Of a DNA stretch of 64,000 bases, positions 47,501 to 60,489 are shown one piece after another; positions within the stretch are counted from its first letter, which is position 1; every line of letters begins with the position of its first letter. Made by a program: the position numbers and the translations under genes. The stretch covers positions 1 to 64,000 of the forward strand of contig JAOVVO010000275.1 in assembly GCA_028564675.1 (NCBI GenBank), given 5' to 3'. This stretch comes from Onchocerca lupi (lineage: Eukaryota; Nematoda; Chromadorea; Rhabditida; Onchocercidae). A model generated the notes under the pieces. That model was given only the letters and a program-made list of their open reading frames with translations. It did no database searches and was not told where the DNA came from.

Positions 47501-49298
47501 TGAGATCAGCAACATTTTTATTAAAATTAATTGAGCAATATCATAATTATTCTTTCCTTCAAATGAATGATACAATTTTGAACTGATTTGTGGCATAAAT
47601 ACCTGATTTTAGAAATTTTGGACTGGAAAATGCGTTTGGATGAAAGCGATAATTTGGCATTAAGAATGGTGCGGAGTTTCACTGACAGAATTTCCTCTTT
47701 ACTCGGTATGTTCTTTCTTTGGGAGTTTATTTCGTTAAAGTTGTTTAATATGGCATTTGATGTTGATAGAATGCATATTTCTGTTAATGATAGCAATGCT
47801 GCATCGCGGGAAACAGTCTTGCACATAGGATTTCGAAAGTGTTCTGATAATACTCATTATGGAAGATTTTATTTGAATCAAATATTTGTTTAGCTTGAAT
47901 AGCATCGAACTACGAGATGATTTTGCATGTGCAGTTTTAAAGAACTTTTAATTCCCACAATTACGAAAAGTTGAAAAAAGCAGTTGTATTTTCTGTACAA
48001 AATATTCCAAACAATTTCAAATTCAGGAGGACATAGTGAAGTATCAGAAGTACTTTCTGAAATTCAAAAAGTTGATCCGAATTTCGACAAAAATGAATGG
48101 TTACGTTTTTGCGAAAAAGAAATAATCCCGAATGTTCTGGAAGCATTTATTCGTGGAGATTTAAAAATTCTCAAAGATTGGTGTTATGAAAGAGTTTGTT
48201 TTTCTGGATCTTTTTATCTTCCGTTTGAATACTTTTGAAGTTTTGTAGCTTTTTCAATTCTACAGAATCCATATGGGAAAAATTTTTATGAAGTACTAGT
48301 TTTCAGGCTTATAATATTTTGTCAGCAATTGTCAACGAATACAAAAAGGTCAACTTCAGTACAGTAGATAGTCGCGTCATTGATATCGATAGGGTTGAGG
48401 TTCATATCATCATATTTTCACTGTTCATTTATTTCAAACAATGCCTTCTTTACTGCTGCATGACTGCATGTTGAATGCAGTTATGTGTTCTCGAATTTTA
48501 AGCTTGAAAGAATAAATAGTGAAGCTATCTTGTATTTCAGCAGTTTGTATTATTTATAAAAAATTCTGAAAACATTTTTATGATAAAGCTTGTGAATTGA
48601 AAAAAGTTACAATGAAATTTTGTTTGAAATTTATTTAAATGATATACGATAGATGAAAAAGAAAATTCCTTATAATGATGCTTTTTAATCAGAATTGTAA
48701 TTTTTTAAACCATTGAATATATTACCGAAAATATCTTAGATGGTTACTGGTAAAATGATGGAACATGGACCAGTAATAATAATCACATTTCAAGCTTATA
48801 TGATAAATGTTGTCAGAAATATGGAAGGCAAAGTTGTCGAAGGTGATCCGGTAGGTTCTTCATTCTGATGATTTTTTGAAAATGAAATGGAATTGATTCG
48901 CATTTAGTTCATTGAAAATCAGGATTTCTAAAAAATCAAAGAAAATTAAAGAAAAGTTTTCATATGATTGATTTTATAAATAATAGCATAATATGACAAA
49001 AATTGCTGCCTGAATTGTATGATTTTGAAATTGTTGATCATATGAACAGAAATTGTTGACGCTTCGAATATTTCTGGTATCACGCAGGAGAGTTTTAAAA
49101 CAGCCGTATTTTTGTAATAATAATATATAGTTGATTCTGACTAATTGATTCAGTTTTGAAAATTAATGGAATTTTCAGAACAGTCCAGTGCGTGTTCATC
49201 ATGTATGGGTAATGTGTCGTGATATGGAAGAATATAACCCAGCGGTGGCATGGAAAGTGCTTGAGGTGCATATGCAAAAGGGTACTCTGGCATTATAA
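44571..49298 (+). CDS. tin-44: Mitochondrial import motor subunit TIM44
   Basis: Thirteen exons join in frame to 454 residues: 44571-44699, 45012-45140, 45555-45632, 45770-45850, 46169-46318, 46696-46759, 46912-46975, 47298-47383, 47613-47705, 48027-48193, 48307-48399, 48740-48850 and 49179-49298. TIM44 tethers mtHsp70 to the TIM23 channel at the matrix face of the inner membrane. Residues 1-60 are Arg-rich with few acids, a presequence with SVRYFS near its end. About 60-190 is charged coiled coil (NFLRNLLDNIREEFEKNKEL, ARRKFELIERETLKS). The C-terminal Tim44 domain (about 235-450) shows LHKESKWYAGWK, KMRLDESDNLALRMVRSFTD, VSEVLSEIQKVDPNFDK, IIPNVLEAFIRGDLKILKDW, MEHGPVIIITFQA and VVEGDP. Length and order match the animal family. 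An alternative 3' end is possible (see 49490-49569). Confidence 0.95.
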
Positions 49299-49365
49299 TA
49301 TAATTTTTTTATTCTGATCTTTCATCTCAAGATACACTTACTTCAAGTTTTATTTCACACTTAAC

Positions 49366-49371
49366 AATAAA
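49366..49371 (+). terminator. Likely poly(A) signal of TIM44
   Basis: AATAAA 68 nt after the TIM44 stop codon, well placed to end the main transcript. Confidence 0.5.
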
Positions 49372-49489
49372 ATCAAAATTCTCATTTTACGTCTGTATGT
49401 GTGTCACAACTTATCGAGCAATGAGCAGTAAAAAAGAGTTGCAATTGCTACTATTCTTTGTGTCAGAATGAGGAAATAATTTTACATAG

Positions 49490-49569
49490 GAAAATTTGAA
49501 AAAGATTTGATTCAAAAGGACATTGATTTCAATCAAAAGTATCGCGAAAAATGGGAGGCAGTTTTTAAG
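49490..49569 (+). other. tin-44: Candidate alternative 3' exon of TIM44
   Basis: An 80-nt interval between a TTTTACATAG acceptor and an AAG|GTGAAC donor is open only in the frame that starts with two carried bases, reading KFEKDLIQKDIDFNQ followed by KYREKWEAVFK. It fits an internal donor in the last TIM44 exon (AAG G|GTACTC at 49282), giving ...HMQKG-KFEKD. A phase-0 acceptor at 51021 would then add His-His and a stop (51022-51030). It could instead belong to an unrecognised short gene. Confidence 0.4.
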
Positions 49570-52500
49570 GTGAACTTTTCATTTATTGAGAGTGCTCATA
49601 CTTATTTACTTTTAGTTTCATATCTTTCTTTAATTACTATTCCTTTTAATTTCTCATTTGTAATGAAGAGTATTGCAGTTTAAGATTTTAGAAGTGACGT
49701 TTTACGGAGTATCACTAACTGCATGTAATTTAGTCAGAATAGAAAAAATATCAGAACAATTTTTATATTTACATGTAGTTACTATGGTTACTTCAGTGTT
49801 CTTTTTCGTTTTTATACCTTTTCTCATTCACCGTTCAATTGTTTGATCTTGCTCAGAATATTTGCTTTTTGTTATTCTTATTTTTTTTATTCTGTACAAT
49901 TTTGACTAGGAAAAACGAGGAATAAATGAAATCTTTTTTTCTGTTATTTATCTAGATAAGTTTTTATAGGTGTTATTAATCTGGAATTTTCAATATATTA
50001 TTCTTAAATATTGAAATTCATGCAAATTCTTCGTAGATTTCCAATAAAAAAAAAAAGTTCGGATTGATGAATCAGATAAAAATGAATTTGATAAATACAG
50101 TTGATCCTTTCAATATAGTTGATTTTCTGGTACAACTCTACATGCTTGAATTGAACAGACTGTTTTGACACCAAGCATTACAACTTTTTGTAGAACAAAA
50201 AGCGGTCATTACGGGGTTTTCTCAATGATGTTCTGCATGAAATCATTAAAATACTCTTTTCAGTAGAATTCAAAAATTATCGTTTTTTAAGGAAAGATAA
50301 ATTAGTGCCTTTAGAAATCTTTGATTCTTTTTACAATTTGATCCAAACGTCACTGTTCCATTTCCTGTTACATTCTGATAAATATTTTATGGTTTCGCTT
50401 ATACTGCACTTTATCGTTGTTAAGTGATTAGTCATTTTAGTTGCACTCAACTTTTCAAATGTTTTTCAATTTTTTGAAAAATTAAAAAGCTACAGTATGA
50501 AATACGAAATAATGATCTAATAAATTCTTCAATGTTTTATGATGCGATGATACTTCTTTATCAAGTATCAGAAAATGACAATATTAGGCAGGCTTAAGCA
50601 GTGTATCCTGTTCATTTGTAGCTGACACTAAAATATTAACGTCTGTATATTGAATAGTTTATGCTAGATGGTAGATGGATTAATCTTAAACGAGCGAATA
50701 ATTTTAAATTTAATTTCAATAATTACTTTCACAGAAGTCACCTTAATGATTTAATTTTTGTCTGTTATGTAACATCGAAAAAATCTGTTGCCTTACGGTT
50801 AGTGCAGTTTTTCAAAACTCGTTGAAAGAGTGAAGTTCACAAATCAACAATTCACCATTTTTTTATCAAGTGTTAAAATTTTATCTAATAGATGAATCAT
50901 TATAATGATGTTGAGAGTAATGTTTCCATTATCTTCAGTGTTTCCAAACATTTCAAACGTTCAAATGATGTCTATTTTTCAAAATGAAAATCAATCTAAT
51001 AACAAATATTTTTTATTTCAGCATCATTGATGAGTTTGAATAAAATCCTTCATTGTTCATCATAATTGTTGGATTGTTATTAAAACGTAAGAGTAAGAGA
51101 ACTAATATGTAAACTTTTATTGTACCTGCAAAAGAATTACTACATACATATATAAAATCTTATGTGCATCTAAGGGAACTACTATATAAAGCCTTAATTA
51201 TATGACTAAAGTAAGACAATGGAAAAGCGAAATCCGTGAAATGAAAATAATATGAGTAATTTAAACTTCCCTTTGGAAAGTTTTTTGAACGTTACAGGTA
51301 TTGGAAAGAACCGCTTCAGGAATGCCGATTCTAATTTTCAAAACTAATCTATGTCTGGAATGTTTATGACATTAGCAATATCTTATGGGATATTAATAGC
51401 AGTGGCAATAACTAATTTGATAAGATGTTTAAATTTAGCTCACAAGATATTAATGTTATCTTCGGAGATCAGTACTAAATTTACATAATATTGTATGACT
51501 TAATAATATTAATTAAACAATGAACATTAAAAAAAGTCCAACTTTTGGAAGAAATTTTTTTCAATAGCATAAATTCAAATTTCTTGAAAAAATACAAACT
51601 TCTGAGGGGAAATTTAGCTTTGAAGAAATGATTTTTTCATTCAGATCAAAGATCGAGAGGATCAGAAGTATCTGGCAAATATCATTTTTGTTATTTACAA
51701 ATTTTTCAGAAATGAAAAATTTGAAACCAAGCAGCTGTTTATCTGCTGGCATAACATAATGATAAAATTACACACTAAATGATGTCTTATGACTTAATGA
51801 TAGCATTAATATTATGACACATTGTTAATTCGCAATTAATTATAGAATTTACTAATTATGATAACTTATTAATAATTATCATGATATTTTGATTTTGTTT
51901 TCATGATTTTGACATAGTTTATAAGAAAAAGAAAGCTATTATAAGTAGTTTATAAAAAAAAATTTTCATTCCCATTATAATCATTACTGAGTAATATTCT
52001 AAATTATTATCATTACAGTTATTAATATTCATTATCATTATCAGTATCACCATTTCAAATATTATTTTTAATGACCAAAAATTGCATACAAATCAATCAG
52101 ATTATCTTATCGCTTGATTTTTCATGATATTTATCATTATTGCAAATTATTTCAGACAATCTTATCAATTGATTTTTTATGAGATTTATTATTATTGTAA
52201 ATTATTTCTATCTAACATGACTTATCCGTTGTAACTCATCCTATTTTTCTACTTTCAAAATTAAACTTTCTTAATTAAAGTTATTTTTTAATAGATAACT
52301 CAAATTGTTGTTCAATTTACTGCTGAAATTTTATTCAATACTTCAAAAAGGAAAAAAAAAAAAAAAAAACTCTTCGTGTTTCTTATTTCAAGCTGTAATA
52401 TTATCGATTTTTTTTTTTTTTTTTGTATTTTTTAAATTTTTGAAGGCATTATAATTATTTCCTATTGGTTTGCTTTTTTTTTTTCTTTTTTTTTTTTAAT

Positions 52501-55454
52501 TCGAAAAAGTGTGGATGAAAAATATTGAAGATTCTTCAATCTTTCTTTTTAATCAATCAAAAGTTAACAAAAAATAGCCAAAAAAAAAAAAAAAAAGTGA
52601 CTTTTAGACTTAATCAGTACATTTCTTTGTGGAAAATCGTTTGTTACACTCTATTTCATTCCCATCAAAGATTTTATTCGATTTTTTTTTTTTTTTTTTT
52701 TTAATGATATTTTTCATTTTTGATCAGATAAACGAAAAAAAGAATATATTTCAATTCCTTCCTTTGATAGGTATTCATACCTGACGTACGAGTATTTACA
52801 TGACTGAATGCTTGACACGATATAATAAGAATATATGTTTGTATGTAATGAATATATCGATCACGAATGAATTTAAATAAGTATATATATATTACTAAAA
52901 TACTGAAATATCGAAATATTTGTATATGTATACTTGAAATGTATGTAAAATGTTTTTAAGCATCAAATTATTAAACATATATATATATAAATAAATGAAC
53001 CAGTATTATGTTGTTTTGAATGATTTTATCATTAATTAACAAACGTATGTGATCTAGTTTATCTAATTTCAATGCTGGTTGATAAATTTCCTGTTTATCA
53101 CATTATTTTCCTCTCCATCATATGCATTCTTTTATCTAATATATTTTAACTTTTATAACATTATCACTTAAGAAAGAAAGAAAAAAAAAAAACATAAAAT
53201 GAAAATGTATAAAAATTAAAATAAATTTGTGCCATGTTTCTCTATTAAGATTGAATTAATAATAATTAATGTAAAGTTTCAAATTTTTGATTATTGCATA
53301 AAAAGTAAAGATTAAAATGCAATGATTAAATTGCTAAATGGGTAAAAATTAAATTGTAAAAAAAGCAAAAATTAATTCTTTTGTAATATTGTTCTCTAAA
53401 TTATAAATATATATATATGAACGATAAAGAAGTTTATCTTCATTATAACAGATAATTTCAATACATTTGTGATAAATGTTTTCTAGCAAATATGTCATGT
53501 ATTTAATTCGTCAAACAATTAATTTTGCAGCAAATATATTCGTTAATTTTGATTCATTTGAATTATTCATTAATTGTTGTTTGAAGAATTGAGTAGCACT
53601 TTTTAATCTTTACATCTTTCTTTAGTAATTAATTTTTGAAGAGTTAAAAGTATATGGTAGAAAGAAGATAAAACGTTTCCAACAAATTATGAATGACACA
53701 TTTATCTTTTTATCATCAGGAAAAACAACAGCTGATGTTTTTATTTTTCTTTAAAACTTGAAGAAAACAGGTGGCATACTTTTTTTCTATTTATGATTAC
53801 TTTGTATTTCCGACCAATCTCAATTTTAGCATTATATTAGCCGAAAAACAAAAGATGATAGCATTAATAATAAGTGAAATTAATTTGAAATAATCCAATC
53901 ATTAATGCAAATTTCAAGAATGAATTACATTTTGATCAACGAAGATACTTTTGATTCAGAACATTGGTAATAGAAGAATTTCAAATAAATGAGCTTAAAA
54001 TTTCAAGTAAATGAGCTTAAATGAGGTCAAATAACAAATGATATCTTATATTTTGCTTAATTATCAAATATCAAATGATAATAATACTTGAAATTATCAT
54101 TATCTACTTTTCTTCTCATTTCTTTTTGCATGGAATACTGTAATAATTCTAAGAAATTTTCAAAAATAAAGAGATATGTTATAATATGACTGACTATTCA
54201 TGTCAAAAAAGCACTTATTAGAACTTTGCGACAGGTCCTGATATAAATCGAATTGTTGGGAGTTATTTTTGTCGTTTCAGTGAAAAATACTTTGTGCTTC
54301 TTTGTAGTCGAACAATTTTAAACTAAATACGAATAATTCTCCAGGCTTTCAAAAATGAACTAGTACTATTTGCTATCTTATTACACTCATTTTGTTCATT
54401 TTAAATTATAGATGAAATAATTAGTAGAAAAATGATAACAGTAATGATAATCATAAAAGAGAAATTTATTCATTGTTATAATATGCATTATTAAATATGC
54501 AAGAATAGAAAATCAAAAGGTTATTCTTTTTTTTGGTTTTTCGCAATATTTTTACAATATTATTAAAATTTGATAAATATCTGTCATTTGTCACTTTGAA
54601 AAATATTGATAGATAGATTTATTTTATTCGAATAAAATTGAAATGGAAAGAAGAAAGACGAAAGGGAAGAGTGGAATGTTTTGTTTGATAATTAAAAAAT
54701 TTGACAGGTAAAAGATATAATTGATGATCAAACATGGATTGGCAAACATGAAAAATAATTTGATGCTATTAACTTGTCGAAGAAATTTTTGAAACTTTGA
54801 TCATCTATGATTCGATAATTTTGATTATTCAGAAAATCTCATATGGAATTCATTTTATCCATATGGAAAATAAAATTTGTAGACAATTTTTTATTGTTTT
54901 GGTAAAAGATTTCAATCAGCTAATTTCTTTAAAATTATGCTAAATGCTGATATCAATAATAATAATTAATAAGCAATAATGGTAGTAATAATAAAGAAAA
55001 CAACAAATAAATAATGTTAAAATTACTTATATTGAAGATAATAATAACAATAGTAACTATAATAAATAATAATTAATAATAATCCAAATGATAATAATGG
55101 TAAATAGTTTATCATTGTTGCTATTGGCTGCAAAATGATAAAAAAAAACTGATAATAATAATAATAATCAATAATAATAATAGAACTAATTATAATAATT
55201 AGTAGTGATAATAATAGTAATAATGATGATAATAATAAACAAGTAAATAATGATATATTTACTACACAATTAATAGAAATGAACAGACAGTAACCATCTG
55301 ATCGTAAATTGATCACATTTCAATAATGATATCTTATCAAAATAATATAATTCATACGACTAATCATGAAAAAGAATCAGCATGCATATATCTGTTGATA
55401 TCTTCTAAAGAAATAGCAAATTCTCTTGTCAAATTAGCCTATTCAAATTGTAAA
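49570..55454. other. Gene-poor AT-rich DNA
   Basis: No coding exon was recognised apart from the nine-base candidate terminal exon at 51022-51030. It holds homopolymers and an AAT/ATAATA-type microsatellite at about 55147-55240. Confidence 0.55.
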
Positions 55455-55510
55455 CTTCAGAATCCTCCATCAGTTCTTCAGAATCCTTCATCAGTTCTTC
55501 AGAATCCTAT
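55455..55510. repeat. 21-bp tandem repeat
   Basis: CTTCAGAATCCTYCATCAGTT is present in two full copies and one partial copy starting at 55455, 55476 and 55497. Because 21 is a multiple of three, the repeat stays in frame and inflates a short open frame. No gene was recognised around it. Confidence 0.85.
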
Positions 55511-55802
55511 CCTTAATCTATCCGTCCTTCTCTTTGTCGTCTAATCTCCAGCTATAAAGCACTTCTCTAATCAATACTCTCATATAATTAGCTAATATTC
55601 CCTAGCTCTTCAGTTCAATAAATTATCGATGAAAATTGTTGACCTTCCTCTCCGCCACCCGAAAAGGCTATTTCGTGGTCACTCTCATCATTTCTCTCTG
55701 CTCTACTTTCTCCTCTCCGCTCTATACTAGTTTCCATTCTGGCGAATTTATCTATTCCTTAGCAAATTCGAATTTAACTAATTCAATTCTCATTTGAAAT
55801 AT

Positions 55803-55860
55803 TTGTCTGTCTGTGTGTATGCGTCTCTGTATGTGTATGTCTGTCTGCGCCTGTCTATTT
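55803..55860. repeat. TGTC/TGTG/TGCG simple-repeat stretch
   Basis: A degenerate TG-rich tract with CTGTCTGT units immediately 5' of the GGAC-type array. Confidence 0.6.
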
Positions 55861-55966
55861 ATATATCATCATGTCTGTTGATTTGTGTGCAGATATGAAG
55901 CTCGCATATTGCCAAGCAGTGTGGTATTTGTTCAGTCGTCGAGATGATGTCGACGTCTTCATTAGG

Positions 55967-56250
55967 ATGACGTATGGATGGACGTGTGGGCGGGCTGACG
56001 TATGGTGGAAGGACACGTGTGGATGGACGAACGTGTGGACGGACGAACGTGTGGATGGACGGACGTATGGACGGAAGCACATGAAGGACGTATGGGCGGA
56101 CGGACGAACGGACGTATGGACGGACGGACGAACGGACGTATGGGTGAGCGGACGAATGGACAAGCGGACAACGAATGGATGTATGGGCGGGCGGACAAAT
56201 GGACGTGTGGACGAACGGAGGAGGGAGGACGGATGGACGAATAGGTGGAC
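55967..56250 (+). repeat. G-rich GGAC/GGACGAACG(T) minisatellite
   Basis: About 280 bp of degenerate four-base-derived units (GGAC, GGAT, GAAC, GTGT, GTAT), for example GGACGAACGTGTGGAC and GGACGGACGTATGGAC, with variable higher-order spacing. The plus strand is almost free of C-runs and very G-rich, a sharp contrast to the AT-rich flanks. Because stops are rare in such units, frames are open on both strands; the minus strand reads as an Arg-Pro-Ser-Val/Ile-type repeat. I treat these as artefacts. Confidence 0.85.
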
Positions 56251-58574
56251 AGACAAAAATGCCGTAAACAATCTAACAGTCATTCGAATATCTTTGACAT
56301 TATTTCATTTCACTTTTAGATTTGATATCAGAATCTCTTTTTTTTAAATTTTTTTTTCACTTTCTTTCTCACTGAAGCATATTTTAATTTAAATATTTTG
56401 TTAAATAACTCGAACAATTAATATGCCCGCTCTTTCTCTCTTTTTCCCAGGTCTACAGTGTGCCTTTGATGCACATATCGAGAGTTCAATGAACCAATGC
56501 CTTAGCTTTCATTTAGTTTATCATTTATCGATAATAAATTGTTCTACCTTTTTTGCTATTATATTTACAGTGCCTTATTTTAACATTTAATAGTTTTAAA
56601 AAACCGTAAAAATTAAAATTTCAAATTCATACTTTTTTTTACTGTTTACATTCTCATTCTCATCTCGCTCTTTTTCTCTCTCCCTCTTCTAATTATATTC
56701 ATATTAATATCTTCTAAAACTCTAAACTACAATAAATATATATATTTGCTGAAATGATTTGTTATTGTTCACAGAAATAACATTTGATATTGTCAACTAG
56801 AAATATCAAAGGTTAATTTCAACACCTTTTCTCTCCTATAATCAATTCTTAATACTTTCACCTTTCCTACCATTCTCTTCTATCCAGGTACAGCAACGTA
56901 TTACTTGACTTGACTCTTATTATTCAAGCATTTTTTTTTGTCATGTTTTTATGTTAATTAGGCTAAAATTTCGAAATGCATGATTAAACAAAATTTTTGG
57001 CATTGATTGAAATAAAAAGCTGAAAATGTAGCAAATAAAATATGCAAAGAACATGGAAATAGCTTTTCATTGTATCAAAGAATGAACTAAGGATTAAATT
57101 ATGGAAGCATTTGAAATTACAAAAATTCATTTTTTATTCCTTTGTCATCAGTAGTGTCCACTATTTTTTAAAATTTCAATGCTAGTTTTATGTTTTAATG
57201 TATTCTATGCTCATTAATTAGTTTTCTTATTTTTAACTAGCGAAGAGCATTGTATAAAATAAGTCCTGGAGAAAAAATTCAATCAATAAGTGATGGAAAC
57301 TTTTTTTTTGTATAAATTAAGTTAATTTTGAAATTTGTTTTTTGAAAAATTGAAAGAAAAATTCAGAAGTAAATAAAACTAATGAGTAGAAAGAAGTCAT
57401 TTTTTTCTCAGAAATGATTAATATTTAAAAAAATGGTTAAGGAGCAAAAACAAGGAGGAAAGAAGTATATTTTTCAAAAAAAAAAAAAAAAAGAAAAAAG
57501 AAAAAAATGCGAAAAATAAGAAAAGAAATGCCAGAAAATGATGATGGAGAAATGAAATAAGTTCAGAACTGTTCAACGATTCAATTTACTCAAAATTTCA
57601 CTTTTTTCTTGTTTTTTAAATGACGCTTTCTTGTGATTGTTTCATTCGTAATTTAAGAATTAAGTGGGAGTAACGAAAAGCAATCAGTATTTTTAAAATA
57701 GTAGAAAGACAAAAATACAATTATCAAAAATGTTAAATAAGAAAAAATCGAATAATTTGAAAAATTTCGTTATCAAAAAAAAACTTGTCTTTATGATTTT
57801 TTTGTTCGTAATTTAAAAAGCAGGTGAAAGTAATAAATAGAAGGAAGTCTTTTTTTTTTTCTTTTTTTTCTTTTTTTTTTTAGACGACCAATATTTTAAA
57901 AACAGTAGAATAGAAAAAAAATGTGAAATAATAAGGAAAATATCGAATCATCTGAAGTATTTCCTGGTCAAACATCAAGTATTGACATTATTGATTTAGA
58001 TATCATTAGGATAGGTTAAGAGTAAGAAAATAAATATTGCTGTAAAAATAAGATGACAAATTAATAAATTTTTTGCATGTATTAAATTTCATCATTGCCT
58101 GAGCAATATTTTTTGCTGCCAAGAATGAGCAAATGATAGATGATTGTTCATTTTTTCTGGCAAACAATTCGAAAGAACTTTTTTTTTCTTTTTTTTTTTT
58201 TTTTTTTTGAATGATCAGTATGGTAAAAAGGTTAAAGTTTGACGCAACTGTTGTTGTTGTTAATTGAAAAAAAAAAAAAAGAGCGAAAAATATTTTTTCT
58301 AAAAATTATTTTTCTCATAGAATATGAACTAATTGAATATCTTATGTGTAAAGTGCTTCAACATCGTTAAGTACTTTTTGCTTTTTTTTTTTTTTTTTTC
58401 TTCGTTATTTTATATCTTTCACAGCTCGTTCATCATTTCCTTTCTTTCTTTCTTTTTTTGCTTTTTTTGCTTTTTTTTTTTTTGCTTTTAATTTTTTCCC
58501 TCAATCAATGCATAATAATTAATAATGTTTAAAGGAGCAATTTATTGATTAGCACGCTATTTCAAATTATATTA
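56251..58574. other. AT-rich DNA upstream of the F-box-like gene
   Basis: Long T and A runs, especially 57475-57510, 57845-57885, 58180-58210, 58265-58280 and 58380-58490. A TTTTTGC motif repeats near 58455-58490. No gene was seen. Confidence 0.5.
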
Positions 58575-60489
58575 ATGGCACTTACTTTACCACTTCATGT
58601 AGTTGCTAGTGTGCAACGTTGTTGTTCAAATCATGCTGGTACCTCAACTTTTCCTGATCAAATTATCGAATTAATTGTTAACCGAGTAAGTTATTCATTT
58701 TTTTTTTTTTTTATGTTTGATTTTTTTTTTTTTTGCAAATAAATATTTCTTGTATCAAACGAAGTTCAATTTCTAAACTTCATTTTATTCTCATTCAATT
58801 ATTTATTGTTTTATCATAAATCATTTGATGGAAACTTGATGGAAACGAATTGAATGTTTGTGATGAATGGAAAATTTTTAATTTAGTCATCATTATTCGA
58901 TATAATTAAATGGCAACAAATATCAAAAGGTTTTCAAAGAGCAGCTCAAAAACGGCTTGATATGTATACAATGATCGATATTAAAGTATACAATGGTTTA
59001 CAACAATTACGATATAAAGCTGATGCTGAATGTAGATTTTTTTATTAATTTATGATTTGTGTATTATAATTCTTATTTGTAACATTTGTTGAAATGTTAT
59101 AATGAAAAAATAATTCTTTAAAAATTTTTCTTTGAAACAAAATTTCATTATTGTTAAGATAAAATTTGTTGTTTAAAAAGATAATAAAATTCCAAAATAA
59201 AATTTATTATTTAAAAAGATAAAAATTTTTAAAATTTGTTTGAAATTTATTATTACCTGATTTACTGTTATTTTTTTTTTTCTCTATTGCTTTAAAAAAC
59301 ATTTTACTAAAATTTACCACTACTTAAAAAAAAAAAAAGAAGAACAAAGAAACAATAATACATAGCTTATATATTTTTAGCAGAATATGATTGGCATCCA
59401 TCCTTGGCCTTAATGATTATGGAACTGGAGCCAAATCATCTTGGTATAGCGATTGATTCTGATTTAAAAGCCAGCAACGTTACTGCTTTGCTTCATTTGT
59501 TATTTACTTTGAGGCGTAAAGTTGAACAGTTATTCATTGACAGTCCAATCATTGAGCTACTTGTCGCACAGGTTCTATTTTAATCAGTTGATTGTTTGAT
59601 AATGGAAAATTTGCTCATAAATACTTGATATATTTGTAAAATTATTTTATCGTATCTGAATTTCGGGATGTTCAAATTATTTGTTAAAATTTTTATTTTA
59701 GATCAATAAAGAACAAATACATATGTTGATCGAAATGGTTAGTCTTTCGCGAAAAGTGAATTGTTCCTGTGGTGGAACGCGTAATCGGCAATTAAAACTT
59801 ACATCGCTTCATCGAATATATTTGCCGGATGCACCTTTTTTCCCGAATCTGAAGAAATTATCCATTATATCAAAGGCAACTTTTTCTCCAATAATTAATT
59901 AAAATTGCAAGATTTGATGGCATTATGAGGAGTATTCTTTGGTTTTTAGAAATTAATATTAGTTAAAAAAATTCTTAGAAAAATTATTAATGAATTGATG
60001 GATGGAAATAGTAGGAGATTCTTCAATCTCCTATTATCATTTTTTCAGATAATTACTGAATCGAAACTTATATCATTTTGAATATTCATTGATTCAATCT
60101 GAATAAATTAAATTATGCTTCTGCTAATAAATTGAAGTTTTAGGCAAACCAGCTGCAACATCTCTCTAGATTGCTTAGTTATGCGGTATCAGTAGATTTG
60201 TTATATCATGTGGAACAGATGGATCTATTATGCCTGAAGATTTTAGTTGGTAATGCTTGGGCTCGACCTACCAAATTTCGTCTATTCAAACATTTAACAA
60301 GGTAAATACTTTCATTTATATGACAAAAATGATTTTTTCTTGATTTTCGAAGTTTTTCTGAGAAAAGTCACCATTTGGAAGTGTAATTTCAGGTTTAGAC
60401 AATGGACAGAAGCAGATATGCTCGGTGAACGTTATTTTCAACAATTTGGTACAGTACGTAAACGCTTCCGAAGCTCCTCTTATGCTTAG
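58575..60489 (+). CDS. F-box-like protein of unknown identity
   Basis: Exons 58575-58685, 58887-59031, 59381-59571, 59702-59875, 60144-60301 and 60393-60489 join in frame to 291 residues. Residues about 27-66 (STFPDQIIELIVNRSSLFDI and then IKWQQISKGFQRAAQKRL) have the pattern of an F-box: a Pro-Asp start, hydrophobic spacing, and a Trp/Lys-rich second helix with QISKGF. F-box proteins normally recruit substrates to SKP1-cullin ubiquitin ligases. Later parts, such as SLHRIYLPDAPFFPNLKKLS and QLQHLSRLL, look like irregular leucine-rich repeats, and the C-terminus is basic (VRKRFRSSSYA). I cannot assign an orthologue. The ATG at 58575 is the first in a frame with an upstream TAA, and the N-terminus is hydrophobic. 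The intron at 59876-60143 has a GC donor. Confidence 0.8.
59876..60143 (+). other. GC-AG intron in the F-box-like gene
   Basis: Exon 4 reads ...LSIISK and must join GCA AAC CAG at 60144 in phase 0. The only boundary that fits is AAG|GCAACT, a GC donor with otherwise good AAG|GCAA context. No usable GT donor occurs before the in-frame TAA at about 59900. Retention would add eight residues and stop. Confidence 0.75.

Noticed and set aside
55855..56347. Long open frames (about 142-158 codons) on both strands
   Set aside because: They are explained by the degenerate GGAC-type repeat, which rarely forms stop codons in any frame.
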